Assembly: GCF_023015765.1 (NCBI RefSeq)
Contig: NZ_JALKAL010000002.1
Span: 62,001 to 126,000 of the forward strand
Source: Ornithinimicrobium sp. F0845
GTDB taxonomy: Bacteria; Actinomycetota; Actinomycetes; Actinomycetales; Dermatophilaceae
Length of the DNA stretch: 64,000 bases
Direction: 5' to 3'
Positions 8,552 to 17,631 of the stretch are shown piece after piece. The number at the start of each line of letters is the position of its first letter. The stretch's first letter is position 1. The translations under genes were made by a program, and so were the position numbers. A model generated the notes under the pieces. The model searched no databases. It saw nothing but the letters and a program-made list of their open reading frames with translations, and was not told where the DNA came from.

Positions 8552-9682
8552 CTACAGGACGACCAGATCGTCGCGACGGATCACGGTGCGGGGGGCCGGA
8601 GCCGACCCTCCTCGACTCCGGGCACTGGCCGTGGCGGCGTCGAGCCGACGGCCGACGACCCGGGCGAGCTCGGTCGAGTCGTAGCCCACGAGGCCACGGG
8701 CGACCACCTTGCCCTCGGGGTCGCACAGGTCGACCGTGTCCCCGGTGCGGAAGATCCCCTCCACGCTGGTGACGCCCACCGGCAGCAGCGACGTCTGTCG
8801 TTGGACGACGGCCTCGACCGCACCGGCGTCGAGCACCAGGCGACCGTTGACGTTGCTGGCGTGGGCCAGCCACCGGCTGCGCGCCCGGCGCTTGCGGCCC
8901 GTCGGGGTGAAGACCGTGCCGACGTCCTCCCCGGCGAGGGCCTGACCGACCTGCTCGGCCGAGGTGAGGAGCACCGTGATGCCCTCGGCCGTCGCCAGCT
9001 GGGCAGCGGCGACCTTCGTGACCATTCCTCCGGTGCCGACCGCCGAGCCGGTGGCCGAGATGTCCACCCCGGCGATCTGGTCCATCGAGGAGACCACCGG
9101 GATCCGGGACGTGCCCGGCTGACGGGGGTGCCCGTCATACAGCGCGTCGATGTCGGTGAGCAGGATCAGGGCGTCGGCGTCGACCAGGTGCGCCACCAGG
9201 GCTGCGAGCCGGTCGTTGTCGCCGAACCGGATCTCGTCGGTCGCGACCGTGTCGTTCTCGTTGATCAGCGGGACGATCTCGAGCTCGAGGAGCTTCTCCA
9301 GCGTGCGGCTGGCGTTGACGTAGTGCGAGCGCCGGTGCATGTCGTCGGCGGTCAGCAGGACCTGCCCGGTGTGCAGGCCGTGCAGCTGGAAGGCGTTGGT
9401 GTAGGCCGCGACGAGACCGCCCTGACCCGCGCTGGCAGCGGCCTGCTGGGTGGCCAGGTCCTTGGGCCGCCGGGTGAGCCCGAGCGGTGTCATGCCGGCG
9501 GCGATGGCGCCGGAGGAGACGAGGAGCACCTGGTCGCCCGCGAGCCAGCGCTTGGCGATGACTCCGGTCAGCGCCTGCAGGCGGTAGAAGTCGACGCCGC
9601 CCTGGGGCGCGGTGATGGACGACGAGCCGATCTTGACCACGATGCGCCGCGCACTCCTGATCGCGAGGCGGGACTCATCCAT
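8552..9682 (-). CDS. proB: Glutamate 5-kinase with C-terminal PUA domain
   Basis: First step of proline synthesis. The amino-acid kinase domain (residues about 10-265) has VVKIGSSSIT, LLVSSGAIAAGM, PLINENDTVATDEIRFGDND and GTGGMVTKVAAA. The PUA domain (about 285-370) contains GRLVLDAGAVEAV and VARGLVGYDS. In this family the N-terminal domain is feedback-inhibited by proline. The ATG at 9682 is preceded at 6 nt by a -10 element TAGTAT, suggesting a leaderless mRNA. Confidence 0.98.
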   Translation of the reverse strand: MDESRLAIRSARRIVVKIGSSSITAPQGGVDFYRLQALTGVIAKRWLAGDQVLLVSSGAIAAGMTPLGLTRRPKDLATQQAAASAGQGGLVAAYTNAFQLHGLHTGQVLLTADDMHRRSHYVNASRTLEKLLELEIVPLINENDTVATDEIRFGDNDRLAALVAHLVDADALILLTDIDALYDGHPRQPGTSRIPVVSSMDQIAGVDISATGSAVGTGGMVTKVAAAQLATAEGITVLLTSAEQVGQALAGEDVGTVFTPTGRKRRARSRWLAHASNVNGRLVLDAGAVEAVVQRQTSLLPVGVTSVEGIFRTGDTVDLCDPEGKVVARGLVGYDSTELARVVGRRLDAATASARSRGGSAPAPRTVIRRDDLVVL

Positions 9683-9720
9683 GACGGCATACTAATCCAT
9701 CACACTGCATGTTCATGCAA
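9683..9720 (-). promoter_or_regulatory. proB leaderless promoter with palindromic operator
   Basis: On the minus strand TAGTAT (9689-9694) sits exactly 6 nt before the proB ATG. About 11 bp further upstream is the perfect palindrome TGCATGttCATGCA (9706-9719), placed where a -35 would be. This suggests regulator control of proline synthesis; the protein is unknown. Confidence 0.55.
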
Positions 9721-9792
9721 TCCCCTGGTCAGCGGCCGCCTACCGGCCGGGTCGACCCTGGTCAGGCCCACCGACCGGCCGGGACGGACCAA

Positions 9793-11304
9793 CTATTCGT
9801 CGTCCGGGTCGGTCCAGACCCCGGCGCGCCGGTCGTCCTCGAGCTCTGCACGAGCTGCCGCGGCCGCGTCCATCTTGCCGTGGAAGGCCTCCCGCTTCTC
9901 GCTGCGCGTCGGGCGGGACCGGTCCTCCAGCCGGATGTCGGTGCCGCGCTGGCCGAGCAGCTCGGCACCGGCGGAGATGGTCGGCTGCCAGTCGAAGACG
10001 ACGGCGTCGTCCTCCGGACCGATGAGGACCGTGGACCCGGCGACGGCGCCGGCCTTGAGTAGCTCGTCCTCGACCCCGAGCCGGTTGAGCCGCTCGGCGA
10101 GGTAGCCGACCGCCTCATCATTGCTGAAGTCGGTCTGCCGCACCCAGCGCGTGGGGCGGTCCCCGATGACCCGGAAGACCTCACCCTCGGGGGTGTTCTC
10201 GCGACGCACGAGGAACTCGCTGTCGTCGATCGCCTTGGGGCGCACCACGACCCGGGTCGGCTCGATGACGATCTGCCCCGAGCGGGCCTTGCTGACAGCC
10301 GCGGCCAGGGCGTAGGTCAGCTCCTTGAGCCCGGTGTGCGCCACGGCGGAGATGATGTGCACGTCCAGGCCGCGGGCCTCCAGGTCGGGCTTAACCATCT
10401 CGGCGAGCTCACGCGCCTCGGGGACGTCCGCCTTGTTGAGCACGACGATCCGGACGCGGTCGGCCAACGGGATGCCACCGAGGGAGGCGTCGGGGACGTA
10501 CTCGGCCAGCTCGCGCTCGATGACGTCGAGGTCGGTCAGCGGGTCACGCCCCGGCTCGAGCGTCGCGCAGTCGATGACGTGCACCAGCACGTGGCAGCGC
10601 TCGACGTGCCGCAGGAAGCGTAGGCCCAGGCCCTTCCCCTCGGACGCGCCGGGGATCAGGCCCGGCACGTCAGCGACGGTGAACCGCTCTCCCCCGGCCG
10701 TCACCACGCCCAGGTTGGGGACCAGCGTCGTGAAGGGATAGTCGGCGATCTTGGGGCGCGCCGCGGACAGCACGGACACCAGGCTGGACTTGCCCGCCGA
10801 CGGGAAGCCGATGAGGGCGACGTCGGCCAGCGTCTTCAGCTCCAGGACGACCTCCCGGCTCCCACCCGGCTCGCCCAGCAGCGCGAAGCCCGGCGCCTTG
10901 CGCCGTTTGCTCGCCAGCGCCTTGTTGCCGAGGCCGCCGCGCCCGCCCCGCGCCGCGACATACTCGGCACCAGCGCCGACCAGGTCGGCCAGCACCTCAC
11001 CGTCGCGCGTGCTCACGACGGTCCCGTCGGGCACCGGGAGGATCAGGTCGGAGCCCTGGGCCCCGTTGCGCTCATCACCCTCGCCCGGCTTGCCGTTCGT
11101 CGCCTTCCGGTAGGGGCCGTGGTGGTACTCCAGCAACGTGGTGACCTGCGGGTCGACGCGCAGGATGATGTCGCCGCCGCGTCCCCCGTTGCCGCCGTCC
11201 GGCCCGCCCAACGGCTTGAACTTCTCGCGATGGACCGACGCCACGCCGTGCCCGCCGTTGCCGGCCTGCAGCTGCAGGACGACGCGATCGACGAAGGTAG
11301 CCAT
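9793..11304 (-). CDS. obg: GTPase Obg (CgtA)
   Basis: Ribosome-associated GTPase acting in 50S assembly and stress control. The 503-residue protein has the glycine-rich Obg fold (residues 1-158; [29 protein letters not shown]). The G domain has P-loop [12 protein letters not shown], switch [24 protein letters not shown] and NKADVP. A C-terminal OCT domain (about 350-430; [14 protein letters not shown]) follows, then a charged tail. The ATG at 11304 has a GAGAGGA site. It lies just after the rplU-rpmA pair, the conserved arrangement in bacteria. Confidence 0.98.
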   Translation of the reverse strand: MATFVDRVVLQLQAGNGGHGVASVHREKFKPLGGPDGGNGGRGGDIILRVDPQVTTLLEYHHGPYRKATNGKPGEGDERNGAQGSDLILPVPDGTVVSTRDGEVLADLVGAGAEYVAARGGRGGLGNKALASKRRKAPGFALLGEPGGSREVVLELKTLADVALIGFPSAGKSSLVSVLSAARPKIADYPFTTLVPNLGVVTAGGERFTVADVPGLIPGASEGKGLGLRFLRHVERCHVLVHVIDCATLEPGRDPLTDLDVIERELAEYVPDASLGGIPLADRVRIVVLNKADVPEARELAEMVKPDLEARGLDVHIISAVAHTGLKELTYALAAAVSKARSGQIVIEPTRVVVRPKAIDDSEFLVRRENTPEGEVFRVIGDRPTRWVRQTDFSNDEAVGYLAERLNRLGVEDELLKAGAVAGSTVLIGPEDDAVVFDWQPTISAGAELLGQRGTDIRLEDRSRPTRSEKREAFHGKMDAAAAARAELEDDRRAGVWTDPDDE

Positions 11305-11363
11305 GCTTGATCCTCTCAGGTCCGGATGATCGGCCCAGGTGGCCGGAGTCCGGATAAGACAGA

Positions 11364-11398
11364 ACGCCGGTGGTTGCCCTCAGGCAACGCACCGGCGT
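11364..11398 (-). terminator. Terminator after rpmA
   Basis: Inverted repeat ACGCCGGTG / CACCGGCGT (9 bp) continued by an inner TTGCC / GGCAA stem with loop CTCA. On the minus strand it is followed by TCTGTCTTATCC, moderately T-rich. It separates rpmA from obg, so obg may be read partly through it or from its own promoter. Confidence 0.75.
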
Positions 11399-11421
11399 CC
11401 GGAGTATGTCGTGTGCTCGCC

Positions 11422-11697
11422 TCAGGCGGGCAGGTCGGCGGTCTGCTCCGCGGCGACGATGTTGACCACGCGACGGCCACCCTTGGCGCCGAACTCGACG
11501 GTGCCGGGGGTCAGCGCGAACAGCGTGTCGTCCTTGCCGCGGCCGACGCCCACGCCCGGGTGGAAGTGGGTGCCGCGCTGGCGGACGATGATCTCGCCGG
11601 CGCCGACGACCTGGCCGCCGAAGCGCTTGACGCCGAGGAACTGTGCGTTGGAGTCACGACCGTTGCGGGTCGAGGACGCACCCTTCTTGTGTGCCAT
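11422..11697 (-). CDS. rpmA: 50S ribosomal protein bL27
   Basis: The 91-residue protein starts [16 protein letters not shown] and has the family core [23 protein letters not shown]. The N-terminus lacks the cleaved Firmicutes-type extension, so its flexible tail would reach directly towards the peptidyl transferase centre. It lies 38 bp after rplU on the same strand, followed by a hairpin terminator. Confidence 0.99.
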   Translation of the reverse strand: MAHKKGASSTRNGRDSNAQFLGVKRFGGQVVGAGEIIVRQRGTHFHPGVGVGRGKDDTLFALTPGTVEFGAKGGRRVVNIVAAEQTADLPA

Positions 11698-11735
11698 GGC
11701 TGCTGCCTACCTTCTGCTTCTGTCTCGGTCCGGGC

Positions 11736-12050
11736 TCAGGCGTCGATCGCGGTGATCTTGACCTGGGTCAGCGGCTGGCGGTGGCCCTGTCGCTTCTTGT
11801 AGCCGGTCTTGTTCTTGTACTTCTGGATGACGATCTTGGGACCCTTGGCGGCCTTGACCACCTCAGCGGTCACCTTGACCTTGGCCAGGGCGTCACCATC
11901 GGTGGTCACCGTGGTGCCGTCGACAACCATCAGCGGAGTGAGCTCGACGGCATCGCCGGCCTCGCCGCTCACCTTGTCGATGATGAGGACGTCGCCGACG
12001 GAGACCTTCTCCTGGCGGCCGCCAGCGCGGACGATCGCGTACACGTTCAA
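11736..12050 (-). CDS. rplU: 50S ribosomal protein bL21
   Basis: The protein matches bL21 ([18 protein letters not shown], then [27 protein letters not shown]). Two starts are possible: a TTG at 12050, 5-6 nt after an AGGAA site, or a GTG two codons later at 12044, which would leave about 12 nt. The TTG fits the spacing better, while the GTG gives the more usual family N-terminus. First gene of the rplU-rpmA unit, with its own promoter and leader. Confidence 0.96.
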   Translation of the reverse strand: MNVYAIVRAGGRQEKVSVGDVLIIDKVSGEAGDAVELTPLMVVDGTTVTTDGDALAKVKVTAEVVKAAKGPKIVIQKYKNKTGYKKRQGHRQPLTQVKITAIDA

Positions 12051-12175
12051 CTCACTTCCTGCAGATCTTGGCTGGGTCGGACCATTCCGGACCCGGGAGC
12101 GGGGTGACGCACCCCGATGGCGCCGACGCGGCGCACCGAGGAGTTAGCGTACCTCGTTCCCGGCCCCGGAGACAA
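12051..12175 (-). promoter_or_regulatory. rplU promoter and 5' leader
   Basis: On the minus strand TTGTCT (12170-12175) and TACGCT (12146-12151) are separated by 18 nt, a good vegetative promoter. The transcript would have about a 90-nt leader containing a GGGGTG-ACG-CACCCC hairpin (12101-12115). A leader of this kind is where bL21 autoregulatory structures occur, but no specific motif was matched. Confidence 0.6.
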
Positions 12176-12189
12176 ACTCGCGGAGCCGG

Positions 12190-15100
12190 TCACCGGCTCT
12201 CGGGGCCGGACGGTGCGACCGCGGTCGGTTCGCTGCCCGTCGCGCCGCCGGGAGGACCTGCCGGGGCCACGACACGGCCGCGCCGACGACGCGGGCGGGC
12301 AGCCGGCAGCGGCTCCGCCACGACCGGCGGCGTCGAGGGCTCCGCCGCCCCGTCCTCGCCCGTCACAGCTTGGACCGGCTTCGTCACGGCTGGGTCCGGA
12401 GTCACAGCGACGTCCGGGGTCTCAGTGGCCTCCGTGGTGACAGGGGCGCCCGGGGTGGCAGCGACGTCTGTGGTCGCAGCGACGTCCGGGGTCGCACCGG
12501 ACTCGGCGGCGGGCGCCTCCGGTGTCGTCCCCGAGGTGTCTGGGACCTCGTCCGTCGACGCGGTCTGCGCGGCGCCGGCGATCGCCGCAGCGTGCGCCGC
12601 CGCCGCGATCTGCGCGGGCGTCGGCCCGCCGGGCGCCGGCGTCGGCCGGGTCTGCGTCGGGGTGTCGCCGCCGGAGCCACCAGAACGTCCCCGGCCCCGG
12701 CGTCCACCCGAGCCGGAGCGGCCGTGGTCGTGCCCGTTGCCGTCGGACTTCTCGATCGGCTCGGCGTGGACCACGATGCCGCGACCGCTGCAGTGGACGC
12801 AGGGCTCGGAGAAGACCTCGATGAGGCCGGCCCCGACCCGCTTGCGCGTCATCTGCACCAGCCCGAGCGAGGTGACCTCGGCCACCTGGTGCTTGGTGCG
12901 GTCGCGACCCAGGCACTCCAGGAGTCGCCGGACCACCAGGTCACGGTTGCCCTCCAGCACCATGTCGATGAAGTCGATCACGATGATCCCGCCGATGTCG
13001 CGCAGGCGGAGCTGGCGGACGATCTCCTCGGCGGCCTCGATGTTGTTCTTGGTGACCGTCTCCTCCAGGTTGCCGCCGGAGCCGACGAACTTGCCGGTGT
13101 TGACGTCCACGACCGTCATGGCCTCGGTCCGGTCGATGACCAGGGACCCGCCGGAGGGGAGCCACACCTTGCGGTCCATCGCCTTGGCGAGCGCCTCGGT
13201 GACCCGGTAGTGGGTGAACACGTCCTGCGTCCCGGTCCACTTCTCGAGCCGGTCGGCCAGGTCCGGGGCGACCCCGTCGATGTAGTCGCTGACCTCGCTC
13301 CAGGCGCGCTCGCCGGAGACCACGACCTTGGCGAAGTCCTCGTTGAAGACGTCGCGGATCACCCGCACCGTCATGTCCGGCTCACCGTGCAGCAGGGCGG
13401 GGGCGTTGGCGCTCTTCTGCTTGCCCTCGATCCGCTGCCACATCCCCGTCAGCCGCTCGACATCGGCACGCAGCTCGGCCTCGCTGGCCCCCTCGGCGGC
13501 GGTGCGCACGATGACGCCGGCCCCCTCGGGGACGACCTCCTTGAGGATCTTCTTCAGCCGGGTGCGCTCGGTGTCGGGGAGCTTGCGGGAGATGCCGGTC
13601 ATCGAGTTGCCCGGCACGAGCACCAGGTAGCGCCCGGGCAGGGAGACCTGGGACGTCAACCGGGCACCCTTGTGCCCGATGGGGTCCTTGGTGACCTGCA
13701 CCAGGACGGAGTCGCCGGACTTCAGCGCGTTCTCGATGCGCTTGGGGGAGTTGCCGTCCAGCCCCGCCGCGTCCCAGTTGACCTCACCGGCGTACAGGAC
13801 CGCGTTGCGGCCCTTGCCGATGTCGACGAACGCCGCCTCCATGCTGGGCAGCACGTTCTGGACACGGCCGAGATAGACATTGCCGACCATGGTCGTCTGG
13901 GTCTCGCGGGAGACGTAGTGCTCGACCAGGACGCCGTCCTCCAGGACGCCGATCTGGGTGCGGTCCTCCAGCCCGCGCACGACCATGGTGCGCTCGACGC
14001 TCTCCCGGCGGGCCAGGAACTCGGCCTCGGTGATGATCGTGCGCCGGCGCCCGGCCTCCCGGCCCTCGCGGCGCCGCTGGCGCTTGGCCTCGAGCCGGGT
14101 CGACCCGCGCACGCCGGTGACCTCCTCGCGGGCGCGCCGGGACTCACGTGCCTCGCCGTCCTCGCCCCGACGGTTGCTGCGGCGGCGCCGACGCACCGTG
14201 CCTCCCGTGCCGTCGCCGTCGCCGTCGTCCCCGGAGGTGCCGGGCTCGCCGGCGTCGTCCGGGCCGCGCTCGGCCGGGCTGCTCTCGTCGCTGGTGTCGC
14301 CGGCGTCTGCCCCGCGACCGCGGCGGCCCTTCCCCCCGCGCCGACGGCGGCGACGGCCCTGCCCGTCACCGTCATCCTCACCCGAGGCATCCTCACCCGA
14401 GGCGTCGGGGCCACCCTGGCGGGCGTCGTCCTTGACCCGGTCCTCCGAGCCCTCCCCCTGCCGGGCCCGCGCCGGTCCTCCGTCAGGACCCGACCCGCTG
14501 CGACCGGACCGCCGTCCACGCTGGCCACGCCCCGACTGGTCGGTGCTGTCCTGCTCGCCGGTCTCCTGATCGCCGGCCCCGTGTGCCGCGTTCTCCCCCT
14601 CGGCGTCGCCGGTCCGACCGGCACCCCTCTGCGACCCGCCGGCCCGCTCCGCGCCTGCCTCGTCGGACCCGGTCCTGCCGCGCCGGGCCGGGCGGGCCGG
14701 CACCGCGCTGAGGTCGGGCGCCTGGAAGATGAGACCGAACGGCGATGCCGCCTGGGGCGCAGCCTCCTCGGTCTCTTCCGCGTCATCCGTGGGGGCGTTG
14801 CTCTCGCTGGTGGGGTCCTGGGCACCGGTCGTCGTGTCAGCCGTGGCGGTCGCCGCGTCCTCCTGCGCAGCGGTCTGCTCGGTCTCGGTGCTGTCGGGGT
14901 CCACGTCGCCGGTGGACGACGAGGTGCTCCTGGCGGACTTGGCGGGCACGGACTTCTTGGTCGCGGACTTCTTGGCGGTCGTCTTCTTCGCGGTCGCCTT
15001 CTTGGCCGTGGTCTTCTTGGCGGTCGTCTTCCTGGCCGCCGGCTTCACGGGAGCCTCATCACCCTCCCCCGCGGTCGGAGAGGTCTCGTCGGCCTGCTCG

Positions 15101-15306
15101 TCGACCTGCTCGGCGGACTTCTTCGGCGTGCGCTTGGTGGGGGTCCTCTTCGCGGCCTTCGGCGGCGGCCCGGCGGGCACGCTCTCCTCGGCGTGGGAGA
15201 ACAGCATCCCGTAGGCGGTCGCGCCGCCGGCGTTGTCGCCTGTTCCTGTGTTGTCGCCTGTTGCGGTCTCCGAGGGTGCGTCGGAGTTCGGGTCCATGGT
15301 GGCCAT
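12190..15306 (-). CDS. rne: Ribonuclease E/G family endoribonuclease
   Basis: A 1038-residue single-strand-specific endoribonuclease. Residues 1 to about 400 are disordered: Lys/Ala/Thr repeats of the type AKKTTAKK, then acidic and Arg/Gly-rich blocks. The S1 domain is near 475 (VGNVYLGRVQNVLPSMEAAF). The DNase I-like catalytic region is near 777 (GGIIVIDFIDM), and the Zn-link is near 835 (CVHCSGRG, a CxxC). An Ala/Pro/Thr-rich C-terminal tail follows. The flanking disordered arms match the actinobacterial RNase E arrangement, where they recruit degradosome partners. The ATG at 15306 has a GAGAGGA site; the longer reading frame to 15339 lacks one. Confidence 0.95.
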   Translation of the reverse strand: MATMDPNSDAPSETATGDNTGTGDNAGGATAYGMLFSHAEESVPAGPPPKAAKRTPTKRTPKKSAEQVDEQADETSPTAGEGDEAPVKPAARKTTAKKTTAKKATAKKTTAKKSATKKSVPAKSARSTSSSTGDVDPDSTETEQTAAQEDAATATADTTTGAQDPTSESNAPTDDAEETEEAAPQAASPFGLIFQAPDLSAVPARPARRGRTGSDEAGAERAGGSQRGAGRTGDAEGENAAHGAGDQETGEQDSTDQSGRGQRGRRSGRSGSGPDGGPARARQGEGSEDRVKDDARQGGPDASGEDASGEDDGDGQGRRRRRRGGKGRRGRGADAGDTSDESSPAERGPDDAGEPGTSGDDGDGDGTGGTVRRRRRSNRRGEDGEARESRRAREEVTGVRGSTRLEAKRQRRREGREAGRRRTIITEAEFLARRESVERTMVVRGLEDRTQIGVLEDGVLVEHYVSRETQTTMVGNVYLGRVQNVLPSMEAAFVDIGKGRNAVLYAGEVNWDAAGLDGNSPKRIENALKSGDSVLVQVTKDPIGHKGARLTSQVSLPGRYLVLVPGNSMTGISRKLPDTERTRLKKILKEVVPEGAGVIVRTAAEGASEAELRADVERLTGMWQRIEGKQKSANAPALLHGEPDMTVRVIRDVFNEDFAKVVVSGERAWSEVSDYIDGVAPDLADRLEKWTGTQDVFTHYRVTEALAKAMDRKVWLPSGGSLVIDRTEAMTVVDVNTGKFVGSGGNLEETVTKNNIEAAEEIVRQLRLRDIGGIIVIDFIDMVLEGNRDLVVRRLLECLGRDRTKHQVAEVTSLGLVQMTRKRVGAGLIEVFSEPCVHCSGRGIVVHAEPIEKSDGNGHDHGRSGSGGRRGRGRSGGSGGDTPTQTRPTPAPGGPTPAQIAAAAHAAAIAGAAQTASTDEVPDTSGTTPEAPAAESGATPDVAATTDVAATPGAPVTTEATETPDVAVTPDPAVTKPVQAVTGEDGAAEPSTPPVVAEPLPAARPRRRRGRVVAPAGPPGGATGSEPTAVAPSGPESR

Positions 15307-15633
15307 GGTGTCCTCTCGTGGCTCGCGAGGAGTCCACACCGAACCCTGAGGTCCACTCCCGCGAGGCGCGGGTTGCGTCGTCGGGCCGGCAGGCTGCCGG
15401 CCGGACGGAAGTCGTCCTGGTTACGCCGGGCGGCTCGCGCACTTCGCGCGTCACCGTGGCGGCGCCGTCCAGACCCGTGCACGGCCCTGGTCTCTTGCCC
15501 TGGTCGTGCACTCGCGTGCCGGCTCCGTGAGCCGCACAGCGGAAGTCTGTCGGGTTGGGCGGCTGGTGTGGCCGGTCGCACAACCACGGCCACTATCTCA
15601 CAGGTGGGGCCCAACTCGGCCCATCCGGCTCGC
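15307..15633. other. Intergenic region upstream of rne
   Basis: 327 bp with no gene. It holds a 19-bp palindrome GGCCGGCAG-g-CTGCCGGCC (15384-15402). There is also an inverted repeat GTGCACG / CGTGCAC (15477-15483, 15505-15511) whose 21-nt loop carries CCCTGG twice. On the minus strand these would lie in or before the rne 5' leader. RNase E leaders are autoregulatory in other bacteria; that function here is only a guess. No convincing -35/-10 pair was identified. Confidence 0.6.
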
Positions 15634-16374
15634 CTACAGCAGCGGGTCGAGCACCGTGTGGCCCTCACCCAGCAGTCCCTGGGCCAGCCGGGCACTGGCG
15701 GGGCGGGGCAGGTCCTCGCCGCTGACCTCGCGCAGGGCCTCCCACAGCTCGGCCGGGCGCACCGTGGGGGTCGTATGCCGGACGGTCAGCAGGAGGACGG
15801 CCGCCGGTGCCGCGGTCGCTGTGCCGGCGAGGGGGCGGTCAGTCACCTCGGCCGCCAGGACCGGCTCGCGGACGTCGATGGCGCGGGGACCCTGCTTCAT
15901 CATCCGGGTGACTTCGACGGTCGTCGTCCCGAGGAACGCGCTCACTGCGCGCTGCAGGTCGTTGACGGCCACGCCAGCGAAGACCAGCTGCCAGCGGCTG
16001 GCCACGAGCCGGTCGGCCAGTGCGCCCCCCGCCGCCTCGACAACGCGGACGATCTCCAGTCCGTCCGGCAGCGCCGCGCCCAGCGAGGAGGCGAGCTGCG
16101 GGGGGTCCACGCGGCGGGTCACCGACAGCTCGACATACTCCGCCTCCGAGGCGACACCCGTCGGGGCAGCGTTGGCATAGCTGATCTTCGGGTGCGGGTG
16201 GAACCCCGCGGAGTAGGCCATCGGGACCTGCGCCAGCCGGAGTGCCCGCTCGAGCGCGCGCTGGAAGTCGCGGCTGGAGGTGAACCGCATCCGGCCACGC
16301 TTGGCGTACTGGACGCGCAGCTTCTGCACTGGTGGGTCGGGAGTCGGTCCCTCCGGGACGCGCCGTGCTGACAT
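15634..16374 (-). CDS. DUF2344 / TIGR03936 radical SAM-associated protein
   Basis: The 246-residue protein begins after the ATG at 16374 with the diagnostic VQKLRVQYAKRGRMRFTSSRDFQRALERALR, followed by MAYSAGFHPHPKISYANAAPTGVAS. These proteins normally accompany, or are fused to, a TIGR03960 radical SAM protein and are thought to act with it. Here that partner (20204-22195) is separated by three plus-strand genes. A -10 TAGTCT lies 7 nt before the ATG, so the mRNA is probably leaderless. The upstream extension to 16542 was rejected for lack of family similarity. Confidence 0.9.
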   Translation of the reverse strand: MSARRVPEGPTPDPPVQKLRVQYAKRGRMRFTSSRDFQRALERALRLAQVPMAYSAGFHPHPKISYANAAPTGVASEAEYVELSVTRRVDPPQLASSLGAALPDGLEIVRVVEAAGGALADRLVASRWQLVFAGVAVNDLQRAVSAFLGTTTVEVTRMMKQGPRAIDVREPVLAAEVTDRPLAGTATAAPAAVLLLTVRHTTPTVRPAELWEALREVSGEDLPRPASARLAQGLLGEGHTVLDPLL

Positions 16375-16387
16375 GGCAGGCAGACTA
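16375..16387 (-). promoter_or_regulatory. Leaderless promoter of the DUF2344 gene
   Basis: TAGTCT on the minus strand (16382-16387) is 7 nt before the ATG at 16374. No ribosome-binding site is visible. Confidence 0.5.
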
Positions 16388-16436
16388 ACCAGAGTCCCCG
16401 CGCGGCCAGGTGTGGCGAACTCCATAGGGGAACATC

Positions 16437-16486
16437 TTGGGCACCTGGGGCGCATAGTCGTACAGTCGGCCGCAACACTATGTTGC
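16437..16486 (+). promoter_or_regulatory. serC promoter with operator-like dyad
   Basis: TTGGGC (16437-16442) and TACAGT (16461-16466) are 18 nt apart. The predicted transcription start falls in the perfect dyad GCAACA-cta-TGTTGC (16472-16486). A regulator bound there would block initiation. The 16-codon reading frame that starts at 16480 inside the dyad is described separately. Confidence 0.5.
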
Positions 16487-16554
16487 TGCAGGCCGCACTC
16501 AACGAGGCGTTGCGACCGTTCCGCGACTGACCCCACCCACACGGAGGCCCCTCA

Positions 16555-17631
16555 GTGCGTGTCCACAACTTCGCCGCCGGTCCCGCCGCGCTGCCGCTCG
16601 AGGTGCTAGAGCGCGCGCAGGCCGAGCTCACCGACTTCAACGGTCTCGGAATGTCCGTCATGGAGATCAGCCACCGCAGCAAGGACTTCGTGCGTGTGGC
16701 GTCCGAGTCCGAGGCACTGCTGCGGGACCTCCTGGGTGTGCCGGACGGCTACACCGTGCTCTTCCTGCAGGGCGGGGCGACGGGCCAGTTCGCTGCCATC
16801 CCGCTCAACCTCACCGCCCCCGGCGCGCGGGTCGACTACGTCAACACCGGCTCCTGGTCCAAGAAGGCACTCACCGAGGCACGAAAGTATGCCGAGGTGA
16901 CCGTCATCGCCGACGAGGCTGACTCCAACTACTCGACGGTGCCGGCGGAGGGGACGCTGCAGGTCAGTGACGGGGCGGCCTACCTGCACTACACCGCCAA
17001 CGAGACCATCGGTGGTGTCGAGTTCGGCTACGTGCCGGAGGTCGACGTGCCCTTGGTCGCGGACTTCTCCTCCACGATCATGTCGCGCCCGATCGACGTC
17101 TCCCGGTTCGGCCTCATCTACGCCGGTGCCCAGAAGAACCTGGGACCCTCCGGCCTCACCGTGGTCATCGTCCGCGACGACCTGGTCGGCCACGCCCGGC
17201 CGGAGACCCCCTCGGTGCTCGACTACGCCGCCATGGCCGGTGCGGACTCGATGCTCAACACGCCGCCGACCTTCGGGTGGTATCTCCTGGGCCTGAACCT
17301 CGAGTGGATCCGCGACAACGGCGGGCTGCCCGGGATGGCCGAGCGCAACGAGCGCAAGGCCAGCACCCTCTACGGCGCGATCGACGGCTCGGACTTCTAC
17401 TCCAACCCGGTCGACCCCGCCGCGCGTTCCTGGATGAACGTGCCGTTCCTGCTGGCCGACCCTGCCCTGGAGCAGGAGTTCCTGACCCAGGCAGAGGCCG
17501 CCCACCTGACCAACCTGACCGGACACCGCTCGGTCGGCGGCATGCGGGCCAGCATCTACAACGCCACCTCCCAGGAGTCGGTCCAGGCCCTGGTTGACTT
17601 CCTCAAGGAGTTCGAGCGCACCCATGGCTGA
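16555..17631 (+). CDS. serC: Phosphoserine aminotransferase
   Basis: PLP-dependent conversion of 3-phosphohydroxypyruvate to phosphoserine. The 358-residue protein is of the E. coli SerC type: NFAAGPAALPLEVLE, GMSVMEISHRSKDF, LFLQGGATGQFAAIPLN, ADFSSTIMSRPIDVSRFGLIYAGAQKNLGPSG (Lys of AGAQKN forms the Schiff base), and the C-terminal GHRSVGGMRASIYNA. The GTG start at 16555 follows a GGAGG site at 7 nt. serA overlaps its end by 8 bp. M. tuberculosis-type SerC differs from this form. Confidence 0.97.
   Translation: MRVHNFAAGPAALPLEVLERAQAELTDFNGLGMSVMEISHRSKDFVRVASESEALLRDLLGVPDGYTVLFLQGGATGQFAAIPLNLTAPGARVDYVNTGSWSKKALTEARKYAEVTVIADEADSNYSTVPAEGTLQVSDGAAYLHYTANETIGGVEFGYVPEVDVPLVADFSSTIMSRPIDVSRFGLIYAGAQKNLGPSGLTVVIVRDDLVGHARPETPSVLDYAAMAGADSMLNTPPTFGWYLLGLNLEWIRDNGGLPGMAERNERKASTLYGAIDGSDFYSNPVDPAARSWMNVPFLLADPALEQEFLTQAEAAHLTNLTGHRSVGGMRASIYNATSQESVQALVDFLKEFERTHG

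Noticed and set aside
12370-16371. Very long plus-strand open frame of 1333 codons opposite rne and the DUF2344 gene
   Set aside because: It is antisense to recognisable proteins. Open antisense frames are expected in very G+C-rich genes; its translation is low-complexity Gly/Arg/Val with no family motif.
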